Positions 10,073 to 22,492 of a DNA stretch of 64,000 nt are shown piece after piece. A program made the position numbers and the translations under genes. The notes beneath the pieces are model-generated. The model was not told the origin of the DNA, ran no database searches, and was given only the letters and a program-made list of their open reading frames with translations. Source of the stretch: Cyclospora cayetanensis. Taxonomy: Eukaryota; Apicomplexa; Conoidasida; Eucoccidiorida; Eimeriidae. The DNA lies in contig NW_020312325.1 of NCBI RefSeq assembly GCF_002999335.1, forward strand, positions 186,001 through 250,000, given 5' to 3'. Position 1 is the stretch's first letter; every line of letters starts with the position of its first letter.

Positions 10073-12869
10073 CCTTTTCTTGCAAGTTGTAGGTACACCT
10101 GTTGCCGTTGCTGAGGCTTGAATCAGCCAGAACCACGAGCCATATGTGTGTGCGTCGAATCAACCGGGGAAAGTGCAACTGTTTCCTTCGGCCGCATGCA
10201 TGAGCATGGCAGCAGCTGTTAATTCAAGCAGGGTAGTGCCGCCACTGCTAGTACTGTTGCTCACAATTCTGCCCGTGCTAGCCCTGCTGACCCAGCAGTG
10301 GCACTGCATGAGCTACTGCTGCTGATCTTCCGTTTGCCATGAGCGAATACACCCGATTTGTACTTCTTTCATGATACTGTTGTGACTATGGTGATTCTGT
10401 TTTCTGCATTGACGTTTTCATTGAGCGCTGCTGTGGGTGTATGTCTGTCTGCTGCAGCTGCCGGTGCTCACGCAAGGGGCATTGCCGCTATTGTTTTTAC
10501 TGCGAGCCGGCTCACCGAGAAGTTCTCAAGGCATATCCGATCGAACTCATGACAGGAGCACTTGATTTTATGTTGGCGGGCTTTCAAATTGGAGATGCGA
10601 GGCCCTGCGCAGGGGGTCTGCAGTGTTTTGGTCGGCTGTGCTCAGCTGGCTGAGGGTGTAGAGGGGGTATTCGATTTTGTCCACCCTGCCCAGCACACGA
10701 TCCTTTGGTTATTTGCTTTTAAGTGTTCAAAAGAAAGCTGGATGGTGACAGCCGCATGCATCATTGGCTGGCTCGGTGTGCCTGCCGCCGTCCCCCGCAT
10801 GATGATGTTGCGACTGCACGCTGCAACCAGACCGGTGTTGTTGCTGCTGCTCTTACATCTGCCCCGCCCCTCTTCGCCCTAGACTTTGATACATTTTAGG
10901 ACGAACCTGTCATTTATATTTTCTTTCACCATTGCGGACACCCCTGCATATTAATCCCCTGAGTGGCCTTCAGAAGCGAACAGCCGAGCTCCCGCACAAG
11001 TATCGATGCGTTCTTGTAGCTTATCAAGATGCACACGGACAGAGAGTCTTCTCCTTACTCGGTCTTCCCCTTAACTTCTCACTTGTGTCGATAGAATTAC
11101 GGGCAAGCGGTGGTGATACTCTGATCAAACTGTCCATGTTAGGGGAAAAACACAGAGCTCTTGCCTTGCCGCTGGTGGGGAAGAAGCTGTTCTGCCGCTG
11201 TCACTTGTGCTGGCTTCCGCCCATGTATGCATTTTCGCGTCCGGCACTTCCGTCCCAAGTGCCTTCACCAGTGTTGCTGTATCTTCCAGTAACGGCAGTA
11301 ACGGCCTTGGATTGCCGGCAGCGCACATGTCGCCCCTACGGCACGGCACTGCCAGTGCCCGAAAGAGTTAGGGGCTGACTTTCGAATTCCCTAGGAGGTC
11401 TCACCACAGTGTATATCTATCCTGTGGGAAATGCACTGGTCAGAAAGCTGTCCTCGCCGGATCCTCCAGACGGGCAGGAGGCACGCATTTATTCAATCTA
11501 CCTCCAAAACACGATGAAACAGGGGCAGGTCCCTCCTCTCTTACGTCGATTGGCGATATCTGGATACCCACAATATTTCATGAGCAGAAAGCAAGTGGCT
11601 GAGCAGGGTGAATCTTGTCAGCCTTCGCTTTTTACTCCGTACCACACTGGGCACTGAAGTGCACCAGAAAATGTGTCACTCAGAAACTTTCTAGTACACT
11701 AGTGCTGCGTGGTAGAGTCAGTCCAACACGACAAGAAGCAGTGATGATGTGTGGCTGCGCCTTATAATTTGGTTTTACATGCAACCAGGCATGAACTAAT
11801 GCTCGAAGTGCTTAGAGATTGGGCTTCAACCCGTACCTTAGTTCTCTGCCCCTCGCTCCGAGACTCTAAAGAAGGAATACAGGGGAAGAAGCGAGCTTTT
11901 GGTCGGAGGGGGATACGAAAGCTTTCTCTTATCATGATTAGGGATAAGTGTCTCTCTACAAGGATCCTAGAAGGAGCATTACAAAAGCCACCAACTCGCG
12001 CTACGGCAGGTTAGGCGAAATGTAGGGTGCTTTCCCTTTTCTAGCACTTCTACCCGAGTGCATGCGCCCATTCTCTTCAGTCCCTTCTAGCCAAAGATGC
12101 TTTGAGGCCTTCGCATAACGTCAGTACCTGATGAGCTTCTCCCTGGTCTAAGTCCTAGTTGGGCGATAAAATACATATCGTGCCGTCTCCTGCTGCCTCC
12201 AAGGAATTAAAGGGAGGTCCTTCTTCCTGGACACTCTCTACATAGGCATGTGTATATAGTGAATTCGCTGCACGTGCTCATGACCTACCCATACTACAGA
12301 TTACTTGAGCGAAACATGCAGAATTTAGAGTTTGAAGAAACACGCCAACCAACAAGGACCCCGAGCAAAAATGCCAAGTACGGATACTACCTATAGTCGG
12401 GCACAATCGAGAGCACAGGACCCTGTATTGCACGTTGTCCGCATGTATGTTCATATGTATACATATCTACCTGCGAACATTGATCTAGAGATAGACTTAT
12501 ATACATATAGGTACAGATCTACATGCATACGTCTTGGAAACTGCATACAGCAGGTGCCCTGATGCCGTAACCCCGGGCAGTCGCGTGTCTAGACACATCG
12601 AGACCGCGCAAAATCGAGATGCACCACATCTAAAACACATCTCAGTATCTTACGCGTTGTCATCACCACTTAATCTGCCAGATTTATGAGCGATTTCCGC
12701 AGCTGATGATGCGGAAGTTAGGGCTAAAGCGGGAGGAGCGGGCAGGTAGACCTGCATGGTTTCAAGAAAGTGCTTCCAGCAGCAGTAGGCGTGCATAAAT
12801 ATAAATAAATAAATATATATATATATACGCAGTATTAGCAGCCTCGCAGCAGCAGCAGCAAGTGATGCA
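10073..12869. other. No gene recognised
   Basis: This lies upstream of the 7523-10072 gene and downstream of the DNAJC8 gene, so it contains their promoter and 3' UTR respectively. A plus-strand frame at about 10932-11378 is open for roughly 145 codons but has no recognised domain and no ATG at its beginning. AT-rich microsatellite-like sequence lies at 12440-12530 and 12790-12835. Confidence 0.4.
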
Positions 12870-15800
12870 CTATCTCCAGTTGAGCTTGTAAGAATTGTCG
12901 ATTCCCTGTACTTTCTGCCGCTTCTTGACGAGATCTTCGTCTCGGCGCTCCTCCCTGACGTGTCGCAACCCCGTAAAGGCACGGTGGTCAATTTCCTTCT
13001 TCTTCAAACCCTCCTGAAATCCACCACAGCCCCAAGCCACAAAGCATGCGCTGCCAAGCATAAGCCACGAAAAGCATGTCATACAGGAGCCAGACGCGTA
13101 CTCAGGCGTGTGGTGATGGCTGCATTTAAGATCAACCACACAATTCCTCAAAGACGAGCGCCGCATGCAGACAGCCCCAGAAGCTGCAAACGACCGACAG
13201 CAACACTCCCCAAGAGTGCCTCTGCAGCAAAGCGGCACAGACTTGTGCACCTCACCTGATACTCTCTCCAGCTGCCTACGCGTTCATCCCGCTTCTTCAC
13301 CCATTCATTCCTCTCCCTGCACTTTTCTTTCTCTTCTTCAATCAGCTTATCCTCCTTCTGAAACAACCCCCCCGCAACACACACACATACACTTTGAAAC
13401 GCCACGTTATGGGGGCCCTTTATACGGCACCTCTCAGTCGCGCATGCACACCGGCACGCAGTCAAAGCACACCCACCGACTTAGGCACACACACACACAC
13501 ATAGACGCCAATAGAGTCTACAGGCGTAAGCGCTTACGTCATAGAATCTAGGAATGCACATACCTCTCGCTCATACTTCTCATTGGCGGCTTTACACTTG
13601 TCTGCGTAGTCCTTCTTCTCCTGGATTTCCTTCAGCAGCGCCTCGCAGCACTCAAAGACAGCGCCACGAAGGGCATCCAGCGTCTCGGGCAGCAGTTCTT
13701 GGCCAGCTGTGTCACAAGCAGCTACACTCTTATATCGGCGTTTTGTTGCAGTCCTCCACGGATACACCGCAAAGGTCATGCAGCAAAAAAGCTCACACAG
13801 GTGCATATACATATATGCATGCATATATACATATACATATACACATATGAATATACATACGTATATATATATATATGCACACAGCTCTAGACTTGTGCAT
13901 TCCACGGCTCCCCCTCGTGCCCCTCTGCACAGAATTCACAAAAACAGCAAGCCTTATCAGTCTTCGTCAAAATCCTCGTCATTTCCCCACCGCCACTCCC
14001 TGCCCCTCCTCTAATGCCCCCAAAAGGCTGACCAGCTCGCCGTGCCTTGTTTTCTTGCACTCTCTGCTTCAACACGCGCTTCTTTGCTTCCTCAATGACA
14101 CCCTCGTATCGCTGCCGGACGCCTTCTTCCTGCACCTTCTCGTATGCCTTATTCACGACTGAGCAGACGCGCATGCAAAAAGAAGGGAGCAGCAGCGGAC
14201 AGCTGCAGAAAGGGGCAAAATGCAGCCGCGAGTGACGCTTTGCGCCAGCAGGCTGATGCAAGGCACTGCAGCAACACGGGCGCTTAGCACCAGCCAAAAC
14301 AACAGACTCTGTGCAGCAAGAGCACCTCAGATGCAGCGGACCAAGTACCTTGAAACGCTTCCTGTGCAAGTTCATGTTTGCACTTGTCAGGATGAATCAG
14401 CAGCGACAGCTGAAGAAATCAGCACAAACCCGGCCTGCGCATATATGCGTTGAGTGGATCGGTGCCATGAAGACTTCTTTCTCATGATGAACGAAACAGA
14501 GGGAAAACGCAAGGAAAAAAAGTATTTTCTAGTGCCGAATGTGGCCCCTAGCCAGCCTTCCTCGGGTATACATTTCATGAGTAGCTCCCAGTTCCCATCC
14601 TCAAAAGACCACAGCCTGTGTGCCTCGTATATGCCAGATCACTCACCTTGCGATACTGCCTCCTGATATCCTCCTCCGTAGCATCAGGGGTAAGAAGGAG
14701 CACTTGAAAGGGCGAAACAAAGACCTGGGAGGTTAGCCGCACGCATTCGGAGGTAGCATCCCCGAAAGCAGCCACCACTACTTTGGCAGTCTTCGCCTGC
14801 GCAACTTCGGAAATTGTCTTGCCTTCGAGTGCTGCAGCAGCCGCAGCGCGGCGAGCTGTGCAAACAAGCAAACATACATACATTCATACATGCATTCATA
14901 CATACATACATTTTATGCATACATTTTATGCATTCATACATACATTCATACATACATGCATGCATACATACATTTTACGCATCTATTCATGCATACATAC
15001 ATTTTATGCGCTGATACAATGATACATACATACATTCATACATACATTTTATGCATACATACATTCATACATACATGCATACATACAGACATGCATACAT
15101 CCATTCATACGTCCATTCATACATGCCTTCATACATACATACGTTCACACATACATACATGCATGTATTCATACATACATACAGGTGGAAGGCAGAGAAG
15201 GGTAAGACGCCATGCCCAGGAGGGCTTTCTCTGCCTGCCGCTTCTCCTCATGGCTGCTTTTGTCTATGCGCGTATCAACGCGTGACGTTCAATCCATTGA
15301 AATGACGCTCTTACTTTGGGGGTTCGATGTGGGAATGCGCTCCAGTTCAGTCATGAAAGCGGCAAACGCATCATCCAGGTGACCCTGATCCTGCGTGTCG
15401 CTGCTGCCTGCTGCATCTGCTGCAGCTGTTTGCTCTTCTTCCTTCAAAAATTCCTCATACGAAGGAAACTTGAAGCCAGTAACTTCCCCCTCAGCACTGT
15501 CATCTGGGGGCAGATCTCGAGCTGCAGCTGCAGCCGCCAAGTCAAAGCCTCGGCACGTCGCGCTCGCGCCATTGCTGCTGCTGCTGCTCATGCCCATCGC
15601 CTTAAGATAGCGTTCTGCATAGTTGATTGATTCTTTGGAGCCTCCTTCTGCTGCATCCCCTGCGCAGCAGGAAGGCGCTTTGTCGCTGCTACTGCCGCCG
15701 CAGCAGTGCGCAGAGAAAGAACTGCCTTTTGAGTCATTAACCGATGCATCGGGAGCTCCCGATACACCCCGCTGCACCTCTCCTGCAGCCGCCTTTGCGG

Positions 15801-15969
15801 CTGCCCCTTCCGATGATGCGACCGCAGCTTCCTCTTTCCCTTCCCCCTTTACCACTGCCGCATCCCCTCCTGCAGCCTCTGCCATTTCGGCAGCTGGAAC
15901 TTCCTCCTTGGCAACTGAGGCAGCGGCTGATGCAGCAGAAGGATTCTCGGCAGTCCCCATGGGCGCCAT
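12870..15969 (-). CDS. DNAJC8: DNAJC8/SPF31-like J-domain protein
   Basis: A seven-exon model with compatible phases: 15969-15315, 14855-14647, 14409-14349, 14158-14033 (or to 13991), 13706-13564, 13357-13256, 13013-12870. Exon 1 encodes an Ala/Ser/Glu-rich leader ending near FPSYEEFLKEEEQ. Exons 2-3 carry the J domain: FQVLLLTPDATEEDIRRQYRK, then LSLLIHPDKCKHELAQEAF with an intact HPD at about residues 294-296. Exons 4-7 encode the charged coiled coil typical of DNAJC8, including NKAYEKVQEEGVRQRYE, DERVGSWREYQ and a basic C-terminus. This family (human DNAJC8, SPF31) associates with spliceosomes in the nucleus and is thought to recruit Hsp70. The first in-frame ATG is at 15969; another at 15960 is possible. 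The exon 4 donor is uncertain: both choices keep phase. Intron 1 holds a CATA-type satellite and intron 4 a TATACA microsatellite. Confidence 0.88.
13801..13878. repeat. TATACA/TATATG microsatellite in intron 4 of DNAJC8
   Basis: Alternating purine-pyrimidine repeats (CATATACATATATG type) lie between exons 4 and 5 of the minus-strand J-protein gene. The frames through it are artefacts. Confidence 0.85.
14868..15186. repeat. CATACATTCATA satellite in intron 1 of DNAJC8
   Basis: About 320 bp of CATA tetranucleotide repeats with periodic variants CATTCATA and CATTTTATGCATA, giving a loose higher-order unit of about 20-25 bp. It ends a few bases from the acceptor of exon 2 at 14855 and fills most of the intron. 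Frames open through it on both strands encode only Thr/His/Ile- or Met/Cys-rich repeats and are not genes. Confidence 0.9.
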
Positions 15970-17600
15970 CTGCCTGCCGTTTCTATCGGCGATTCTCAAC
16001 GGATTCCTTCAGAAAGCGACTGGTGGCAGTGCCCCCTGCAGCTGTTGCCACCCCCCTTTTGAAGCGGTACATGCACAGTAGACACATGCAGCGGCTGCCG
16101 ACTGCGCCAGATGGAGGCGCTTCTCTGCCGTTCTTTCGGTGAATGCTGCACCGCCGCTGGTCCAATAATCCGCCCCTGTCTCTGCTGGAATGACTTCTAC
16201 ACTTGTCGACCCCATTCGTAAACAGCAACCTCCCTAAATAGGCCAAGAAAATTCCACCAGACGCGCAGGGGAGAGCCGCGCAGGCTGCAGGGTGCATGCG
16301 CCGAGGACGCTACACAGGAGGGATCTTCCGACATCGAGCACCACTGCTGCCCCAGGTGCGCCATTCGCTCCTAACTGTAGCCACTCCAGCGTTCTGTTTA
16401 TTCAAAATTCCCAATTGGTAGCCGAAGTTTTGCGACTATTCTTCCCCAAACCCGGAGCCACAGCTCCCCCAGGGGCCCCCCCCTAGGGCTTGCAGGGGCC
16501 CCTCCGCGCGGTCCAAGGGGCCTTTTCTCCGGATTTTTTGAGCAGAAAACTCTAAAATGGAAGTTTTCACGCGGCTCTCGGGAGCTCCGCCGCTTTTTAC
16601 TCGTGCACCTGCATGCGCTGCACCACGCAGGTGCCACCCCCTTCCGTGCAACTCCTCCCGCAGGTGTACAGCCATGCAAACATCGGCAGCTCCCGTCACC
16701 CACCCCGTATGGCCCCCCTTCGGCAGCCTGCAGACCAAAGGCTGCGAGGATGGCCTCTCGTCCGTCTCGCAACGCCGTCACTATTCTCGTGCTGGAGGCA
16801 TGAGACATCCACGAGCAAGGTCGGTGTCGGCATAGACCTCCCAGTTGCACGCTGCGTACTGCCGTCAGCGTCTGACTTTCTGGCGTTGCTTGCAGCTGAA
16901 AATCCATGCACACGTCGACTCCTGGCCCTTGCTTGAGCTCCTTTTTACCCTACGGAGAAGCCTCCTGCTGCCGATGCTACTTGTGTTCTGTTGCGCACTC
17001 CTCGAGAGCCGAACGAACGACGGCCAAACTCCTTGTCTCTCTCTCTCTCTCTCCCGATTTCCCCTTTCTCCCGTCGCTACGCTGGAGTCGCTCCTCAGAA
17101 CCCTCTTCAGGCCCCTGTTGCCTCAGGGGGATGCTGGCGATTGTATTGCAACCTGTGTGTCGCATGACGCGCTGCCTGCGCTGCAGGAGAGCTTCCACAG
17201 ATCCGGACGTGCTCAACAGGAAAGGCGTTTGGGCTTTGGAGCGACGCACGTACCGCAGGGGGTTACTGCAGCTGCTCCTTCAACACAAGACACGGGCTGC
17301 TGCATTCGCTGCCATTGCATCTGCACTTCCACACTGCAGTAAGGTCCCACCCCTTCTCCCTGCTACTGCCGCCTTTGTGCTGGCTGCTTCGTCAGCGCTG
17401 TACAAACTTTTGCTCGACGGCCTGGAGGTGTCTGCGCCTTCTTTGCTGTTCCCTTCAGCCCCCTTCCTCCCCCCTTCTCCGGTGTAGGTACAAGCCCATA
17501 CGCACCGCAGAATGATCCGGAAGTTTCGCGCGCTGCCCTTCTGCAGACTCCCGCTGCAGATGCCTCCCCTTCGCTTTGTGCTGTCTGCGCTTTCTTGCAG
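15970..17600. other. Upstream flank of DNAJC8 and unresolved 5' part of the FAS1 gene
   Basis: The FAS1 gene downstream must begin somewhere here. A possible signal-peptide-like segment (ATG at 16974, LLVFCCALLE) and Leu-rich frames at 17080-17430 may be its early exons, but I could not find a splice chain that joins them in phase to the acceptor at 17600. A (CT)n tract lies at 17034-17056. Confidence 0.4.
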
Positions 17601-18534
17601 TCCATGTGCTTTCGCTACCGGGGCCGTTCACGCTGTTCGTTCCTGTAGACACCGGATTCGAGTTCTCCCTTTCCCCCAACTCCTTGCGCAAAGTCGCAGC
17701 GCGGCTGCAGCTGCTGGCAGCCTCTGACCCTGCAACTGCTGCCTCTCTACAGTGCTATGCGTTTCCCGCCTTCCCACGCCACCTTGAACATCCAGAGATG
17801 GAAACGCTGCTGCAGCAGCAGCGGCAGCTCACACCCGCTGCTGCCGCAGCAGCCGCAGAGGCCGCTCGGGAGAAACTTGCGCTGCTGATTAAGGCGCACA
17901 TCGTCCCTGGAGCGCTCCCGCTAAAGCGCATCCTTACACATGTGAGCGAAGCCTGCGAAAAATGCGCACCACGCAGAACCGCCTGAATCCGCTTGATCGC
18001 CTTTGCTGCTGCTGGCTTGTTGCCGCTGTGCCGCTTCTGGGTACACGCGTGGACACACCTCGAGAAGCAAGCAGAGGGGCAGTAAGGCGGATGCTCTGCG
18101 GTGAGATGCGCTGCTTTGTCTAGCCTTCTCAGGATCCTGCGGAAGCAGATGCAGCAGCAGCAGACAGCAGCGCTGCTGCTGGCTCTGCTGCCGTCACCGA
18201 GCTGCATGCGTTGCTGGGGGGTGCAGGCGCTGGGGCTTTCGCTGTAGGCCCCTCTTTGGGGGGAGACCTCCTGAGAATTCGCAAAGAAGTGTCGCTTGCG
18301 ACTGCTGCTGCAGCGCTGCGCACTGGCAGCAGCAATATTTCGCCGATCGTGCTGCAGCAGCACCAGAGACAGCAGCAGCCACAGAAGCAGCAGCAGCAGC
18401 TTGGACAAGGTTTGTTCAGAGTGTATGTTGAGGGCGCTCGACTGCTTCAGGGGGACTTGCGAGCCGCGAACGGAATCGTGCATTTCATAGATAGGCCAAT
18501 CATTCCCTCTGCCTTGCTTTTAGAGTCTGCCTAG
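17601..18534 (+). CDS. Fasciclin (FAS1) domain protein, 3' exons
   Basis: Two exons are clear: 17601-17941, after a TTTCTTGCAG acceptor and ending at a GTGAGC donor, and 18133-18534, after TTCTCAG, ending at TAG. The first contains the FAS1 H1-type motif GPFTLFVPVDTGF and the LIKAHIVPGALPL segment. The second contains LFRVYVEGARLLQGDL followed by NGIVHFIDRPIIPSALL, the H2-type motif, then a short tail. Together these make one complete FAS1 domain interrupted by Ala- and Gln-rich insertions (residues around HQRQQQPQKQQQQ). FAS1 domains act in cell adhesion on secreted or surface proteins; a similar extracellular or organellar role here is inferred. The N-terminus, including any signal peptide or second FAS1 domain, is not resolved, so the CDS is partial at 5'. 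Confidence 0.82.
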
Positions 18535-20308
18535 GGGCAGCGTATTCTTTTTTGGCGCTGTTTGGCGCTTTCTCTCTCTCGGGGTGTCTGCGGTCTGTGT
18601 GTATCTCGTCGCGTGCTCCTCCGTTCTGGGTGTAGAGCGCCAGGCGAAGTCGAATTGCAGTCTAGCTGTAGCCCTTAGAACGGAGTCCTCCCACTGGCTG
18701 CTAATCAGCTAGCTATGTGTTTGACGAGGGTTAGAGGACCTCCACCTAGGTCGCAACTGAGGCGTCTGACGGCACGGATTGGGATACGTGTGGCTAGTCA
18801 GCTTGCTGCCCACAGATAGGCCTAGTCTTTCTTATGCCCCCATAAGAGTAAGGCGCAGATGCCCCAAAAACTGTCTTCGCGAGGGATGTGCACCCGTGAG
18901 CTGGTCTGCGATGAGACTTGGTGAATTTGGAAAAAATACACAGCAAAAGAAGACGTCCTCACAGGATAAAGGCATACGGGGCAGGATGCAAATCGCCCTG
19001 CGTTTTACAGTCTATCTGCCCTCCGTTGTCTCTCCAATGGGGGCGTTTGCTACTAGAACGGGCTAGACCCTACACCCCCAACAAGGACTGGAGAAGCTGG
19101 CGAAGTAGTTTAAGCTCATCAAGTCTGTCTGGGATCGAACTCTTCGGATGGGAAAAAGGAAAGGGCTTAGCGCTGTACTCAGCATTTATGGCATCAACAA
19201 AGGTATATGAAATAGGCACAAGTGTGCAGGGCTAGGCCAAAGAGACTGAATTTTCAGGCTGCACCGGCACTAAAGGAGTTGGAGGGGCAGGGAAGGGCAA
19301 GGCGGCGAAACGCAGCCAATGACACGAATATGAACAAGCAAGAGTTATTCTGTGGCTCTCCATATCAACTTACAACTCGAAAGGCCAGTCGAAATTCGAA
19401 GGGAAACAATTAAGCCCGCGATGGAAAGTCTCTCACTTCTTCCAAAAGGCCACTGGGTTCTCAGCTTCCGGAGTTCAGGAACTCCTGAGAGGCGCAGATA
19501 GCGGCCCCATAGCACAGTTTATTGATCATGGGGCAATTGCTGACTTTTCTCTTTGGAGCCCATCGCGGAACTGCGTGCTGAAGTGCCCAACGAGCTGCAG
19601 AGAAAGTGCACCGGCTCAGAGCCAGGACGATCAGATTGTGTCGTTCATTCTTACGTACACCCGAAAATCTGTCTAAGAAGAGCAGCTCAAATGGAGTCTA
19701 GTCCGTTACAAAGAGTTTAGCGACAAGATGTAAGCTGGGTGGGGGCCGGAGAAGGCAGAGGGACAGAAGGGAACCGTATAGGAAGGGTTCTTTGCTCTTT
19801 TACGATTTTCTCCACTAGGAGGAGGTATATCCCTTCCTACCATTAATTTTCTCTAAGGATTGTGCAATCCGCTGCCCGTGTGTAGGCCCCGCTAGGCCTA
19901 GCCTCTACGCACCCTCTAGCTCGATACTCGAAGCCGAAACCCTTCACTGAGGAATTTTTCCGCTCAAAGAGTCAGGGTAGATAGTGTCTAGAACGTGCAA
20001 GGCGCCTTCATCATGACGCGGCAGATCTGGAGAGAGGCTGCCGGCAGAACAGCTAAGCTCATCCAACAAGGGTCAGGCGATCCCTAAACTACGTATTCTG
20101 AGGGTTTAGGGTACCTTTTAGCGCTCCCATTGTAAGAATATGTAATTTTTACGCGGCATTCTGCGGGTTTGTCTCTTATGAATTTTTAATGAGACCCACG
20201 ACACCCGGGTGTATCGACAGGTCCGAGGCCCTGGACGCGGTGTCGTCCTCGCCTGTGCTGCCTCCTCAGCTTCAGCTTTCGTTCGTCTGCTCCTAATCAC
20301 AAAAGGCG
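18535..20308. other. No gene recognised
   Basis: About 1.8 kb without a frame that shows a domain or coding-like splice pattern. One short telomere-like string near 20100 is discussed among the rejected items. Confidence 0.4.
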
Positions 20309-20611
20309 TCAAGCGTTCAGACCTGTAAAAATATAATCCTTTTGGGGGAAGTCATTTAGAGAATCCAGGGAGAATGGTATACGGAGGACTGAAACATAGC
20401 CGTCCATCTCAATCGCTCCTGCATCTACGCTCTTAGCGGCGACCTCGGAAAAACAAGTATCGCCGCTGCCGCACCGGGAGACTCCTGTGGCTGCTGCCGA
20501 CAGTATGCTCCTTTTGGATGTTTCTGGGCAGTATTTTCCATGTTTTGTCTTAGACTGAATAATTTTGAGCGCTGAGCTCTCGTTGTGCCCCCTTCTAGCG
20601 TGTCTGAGCAC
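20309..20611 (-). CDS. Possible exon, function unknown
   Basis: A minus-strand frame of 100 codons with balanced composition (segments such as CGSGDTCFSEVAAKS and DGYVSVLRIPFSLDSLN) ends at a possible donor, TTTACAG/GTCTG, near 20322. A following minus-strand frame at 20118-20290 is Arg/Lys-rich and could be the next exon. It has no recognised family and no proven start, and it may be spurious. If real, its 5' end lies head to head with the plus-strand membrane-protein gene at 20840. Confidence 0.25.
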   Translation of the reverse strand: MLRHARRGHNESSALKIIQSKTKHGKYCPETSKRSILSAAATGVSRCGSGDTCFSEVAAKSVDAGAIEMDGYVSVLRIPFSLDSLNDFPQKDYIFTGLNA

Positions 20612-20839
20612 CAGAGCTATCCATTTTGGTGTATGGGCATCCCGACGGCTCGCTGCCGCTGCTGGTTTCCCCCGGGTTTATACGATGGCAGGGGTCTCTC
20701 CTCTTTGGAGCCCTAGTGTTTTGTCTTCCTCTTCCTCCCTGGCCAGACCCTCTTAGTCTGCACCTGAAGGAAGACAGCACTCCCAGTTGCTGCAGGGGCG
20801 AGATCGGCTGAGAGGGTGCACCAGTGGTCAAACGGCAAG

Positions 20840-21529
20840 ATGTGTTGCTACTGTTGCGGCTGGATGTCCTTACGGATTCGTGCTGCACTCTTGTTCGGGA
20901 TTCCTCTTGTGTATGGCTCTGTGTTGCTGGCTCTCGTCGTATGGCTGCCACTCCCCTTCGACACAAGCCCGATCCTTTCTGTGTCCTGTGTTTCCTACGC
21001 CTGTCTCAATCTTCTTACGGGATGCGTGGGGGAACTCGGAGTTCTTCGACGGATAGAAGCGGCCCTTAGGGCCACGCTAGTGCTCCTTATTATGGAAAAT
21101 GTAATCATGCTCTTCCTTTCGGGGTTCCTGTGCGGCTTCGCGGTGTATCGACACATGAAGCCTGGGAAAGTGGACCCCTATGCTCATACTTGGGTCTCTC
21201 TTTGGCTTCCTCCTGCGGCAAGAGTGGTTCTGTGCGTCGTCCTTTTCCTGCTTTCTCTGATTTCTCTCTGCTCTCTCTGGGTAGTGGCGGAGTATCAAGC
21301 CGAGGTCGATGCGGAGGCCTTCCTGAAGGATGCTCAAACGCTGAAGCAAAGAGAACGGCTGGCTCTTTTGCATGAGTACAAAGAACCTCTTGGCGCAACC
21401 ATAGAAAAGTCTTCAGGGGCCTCTGAGGAGGAGGTCCAAAACACAGGGGAACCTCAGGGACCTGGTAGAAAGCCACAAAAGGAAGGCGGCTCTGTTACTA
21501 TAGCAATGCCAGATCACATAGACCCCTAA
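20840..21529 (+). CDS. Four-helix membrane protein with N-terminal Cys cluster
   Basis: A single-exon, 229-residue frame from ATG 20840 (the frame is open further 5' but without an ATG) to TAA. It opens with MCCYCCGW, a cysteine cluster suited to palmitoylation. Hydrophobic helices lie at about residues 14-36, 45-66, 77-102 and 127-150, followed by a charged C-terminal tail of about 80 residues (EYQAEVDAEAFLKDAQTLK..., then Ser/Glu- and Gly-rich). Short loops and both termini probably on the cytosolic side give a tetraspan layout, but the large second extracellular loop and CCG motif of true tetraspanins are absent. I do not recognise the family. A second multipass gene lies 3 kb downstream on the same strand; relatedness is not demonstrable by eye. 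Confidence 0.75.
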   Translation: MCCYCCGWMSLRIRAALLFGIPLVYGSVLLALVVWLPLPFDTSPILSVSCVSYACLNLLTGCVGELGVLRRIEAALRATLVLLIMENVIMLFLSGFLCGFAVYRHMKPGKVDPYAHTWVSLWLPPAARVVLCVVLFLLSLISLCSLWVVAEYQAEVDAEAFLKDAQTLKQRERLALLHEYKEPLGATIEKSSGASEEEVQNTGEPQGPGRKPQKEGGSVTIAMPDHIDP

Positions 21530-22492
21530 ATAATCTCTGGCTTCCGAGTTTGGGTAGGGGAACCCCTAGACATGTGCAGTAAAGGCTCCACCTTCGGAGG
21601 GTCGATTTTTGAAGGCGGGTACTGCCTCTAATGAGCAGTAGTAGCAGCAGCAGCAGCGCCTACGGAATCAGCAACATTCGCCGTAGCACTAGCAAACGCA
21701 CGACGAATGACGACTAGAAAAGGGCGCAGAAAGGCGGGCCCTGACTATATGTGTGGCATCCCTCGGTTCACTTCGCTGCTCTCTCCGTCACGGCTGCGCG
21801 GAAAGAAACGGCTGCGGCTGCCCTTCATGTGAGAGAGGGCAGTAGCTGCAAGCAAGAAAAGTGTTCTTTTGTGCATGGCCTGCTCCATTTGCAGCGGCAG
21901 CAGAAACAGCACTTGAGAGTGCTGGCCGTGAGCGCTGATTCACATGGCATGGAGTTCCATGCCAAACTTCCTTTGGGCTGCGCAAGAATCTTGAGGTTCA
22001 TAGAATCGACAATTGTTTTGTGCTTGAGGTCTGTGCACAACTCGGGGCAGAGCAAACAAATGTAAGTTTTTCAAAGGGAGTATTTTTGTCCAGAAGCGGC
22101 ATCACAGGCGCTGTTTCTGGAGTAGCAGCATCACTGCCTGTTGTTGCTGCTGCTCTCCTTGCATGCAGCAACAGAAAACAATACCCAAGAGGCTGCAAGG
22201 TCCGCAGACCAAAATTCCTTTTTGTGCTTTTTTATAGAAATTAAAAGCCATTTGCCTCTCTCCTAGAGTGCCTCAAAAGGAGTAGCACAGCATCCGAATC
22301 CGGCTAAAAGGTGCTACTTATCTAAAATAGAAGGAGCCGTTACAGCTACGTCCGTAGAAACATAGTTCCCATGGCAGCCTGGAGCTGCTGCAATTCCTAC
22401 AGGGGCGGCAGTTGCTGTTTGCTTGATCTTCTTCGGCTGCTCGCGTCTTTGCTCTGCCTCGGGCCTTCTGTAGTGGCAGCCAAAGGAGCAGC
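21530..22492. other. No gene recognised
   Basis: An intergenic stretch between convergent genes (20840-21529 plus, 22493-23077 minus). Short CAG-rich frames only; it probably carries both 3' UTRs. Confidence 0.4.

Noticed and set aside
14684..15305. Several Thr/His/Ile- or Met/Cys-rich open frames
   Set aside because: Products of the CATA satellite in DNAJC8 intron 1.
20099..20117. Telomere-like string (TGAGGGTTTAGGG)
   Set aside because: Only about one and a half copies of the TTTAGGG unit, with no array and genes on both sides; not a telomere or a convincing interstitial repeat.
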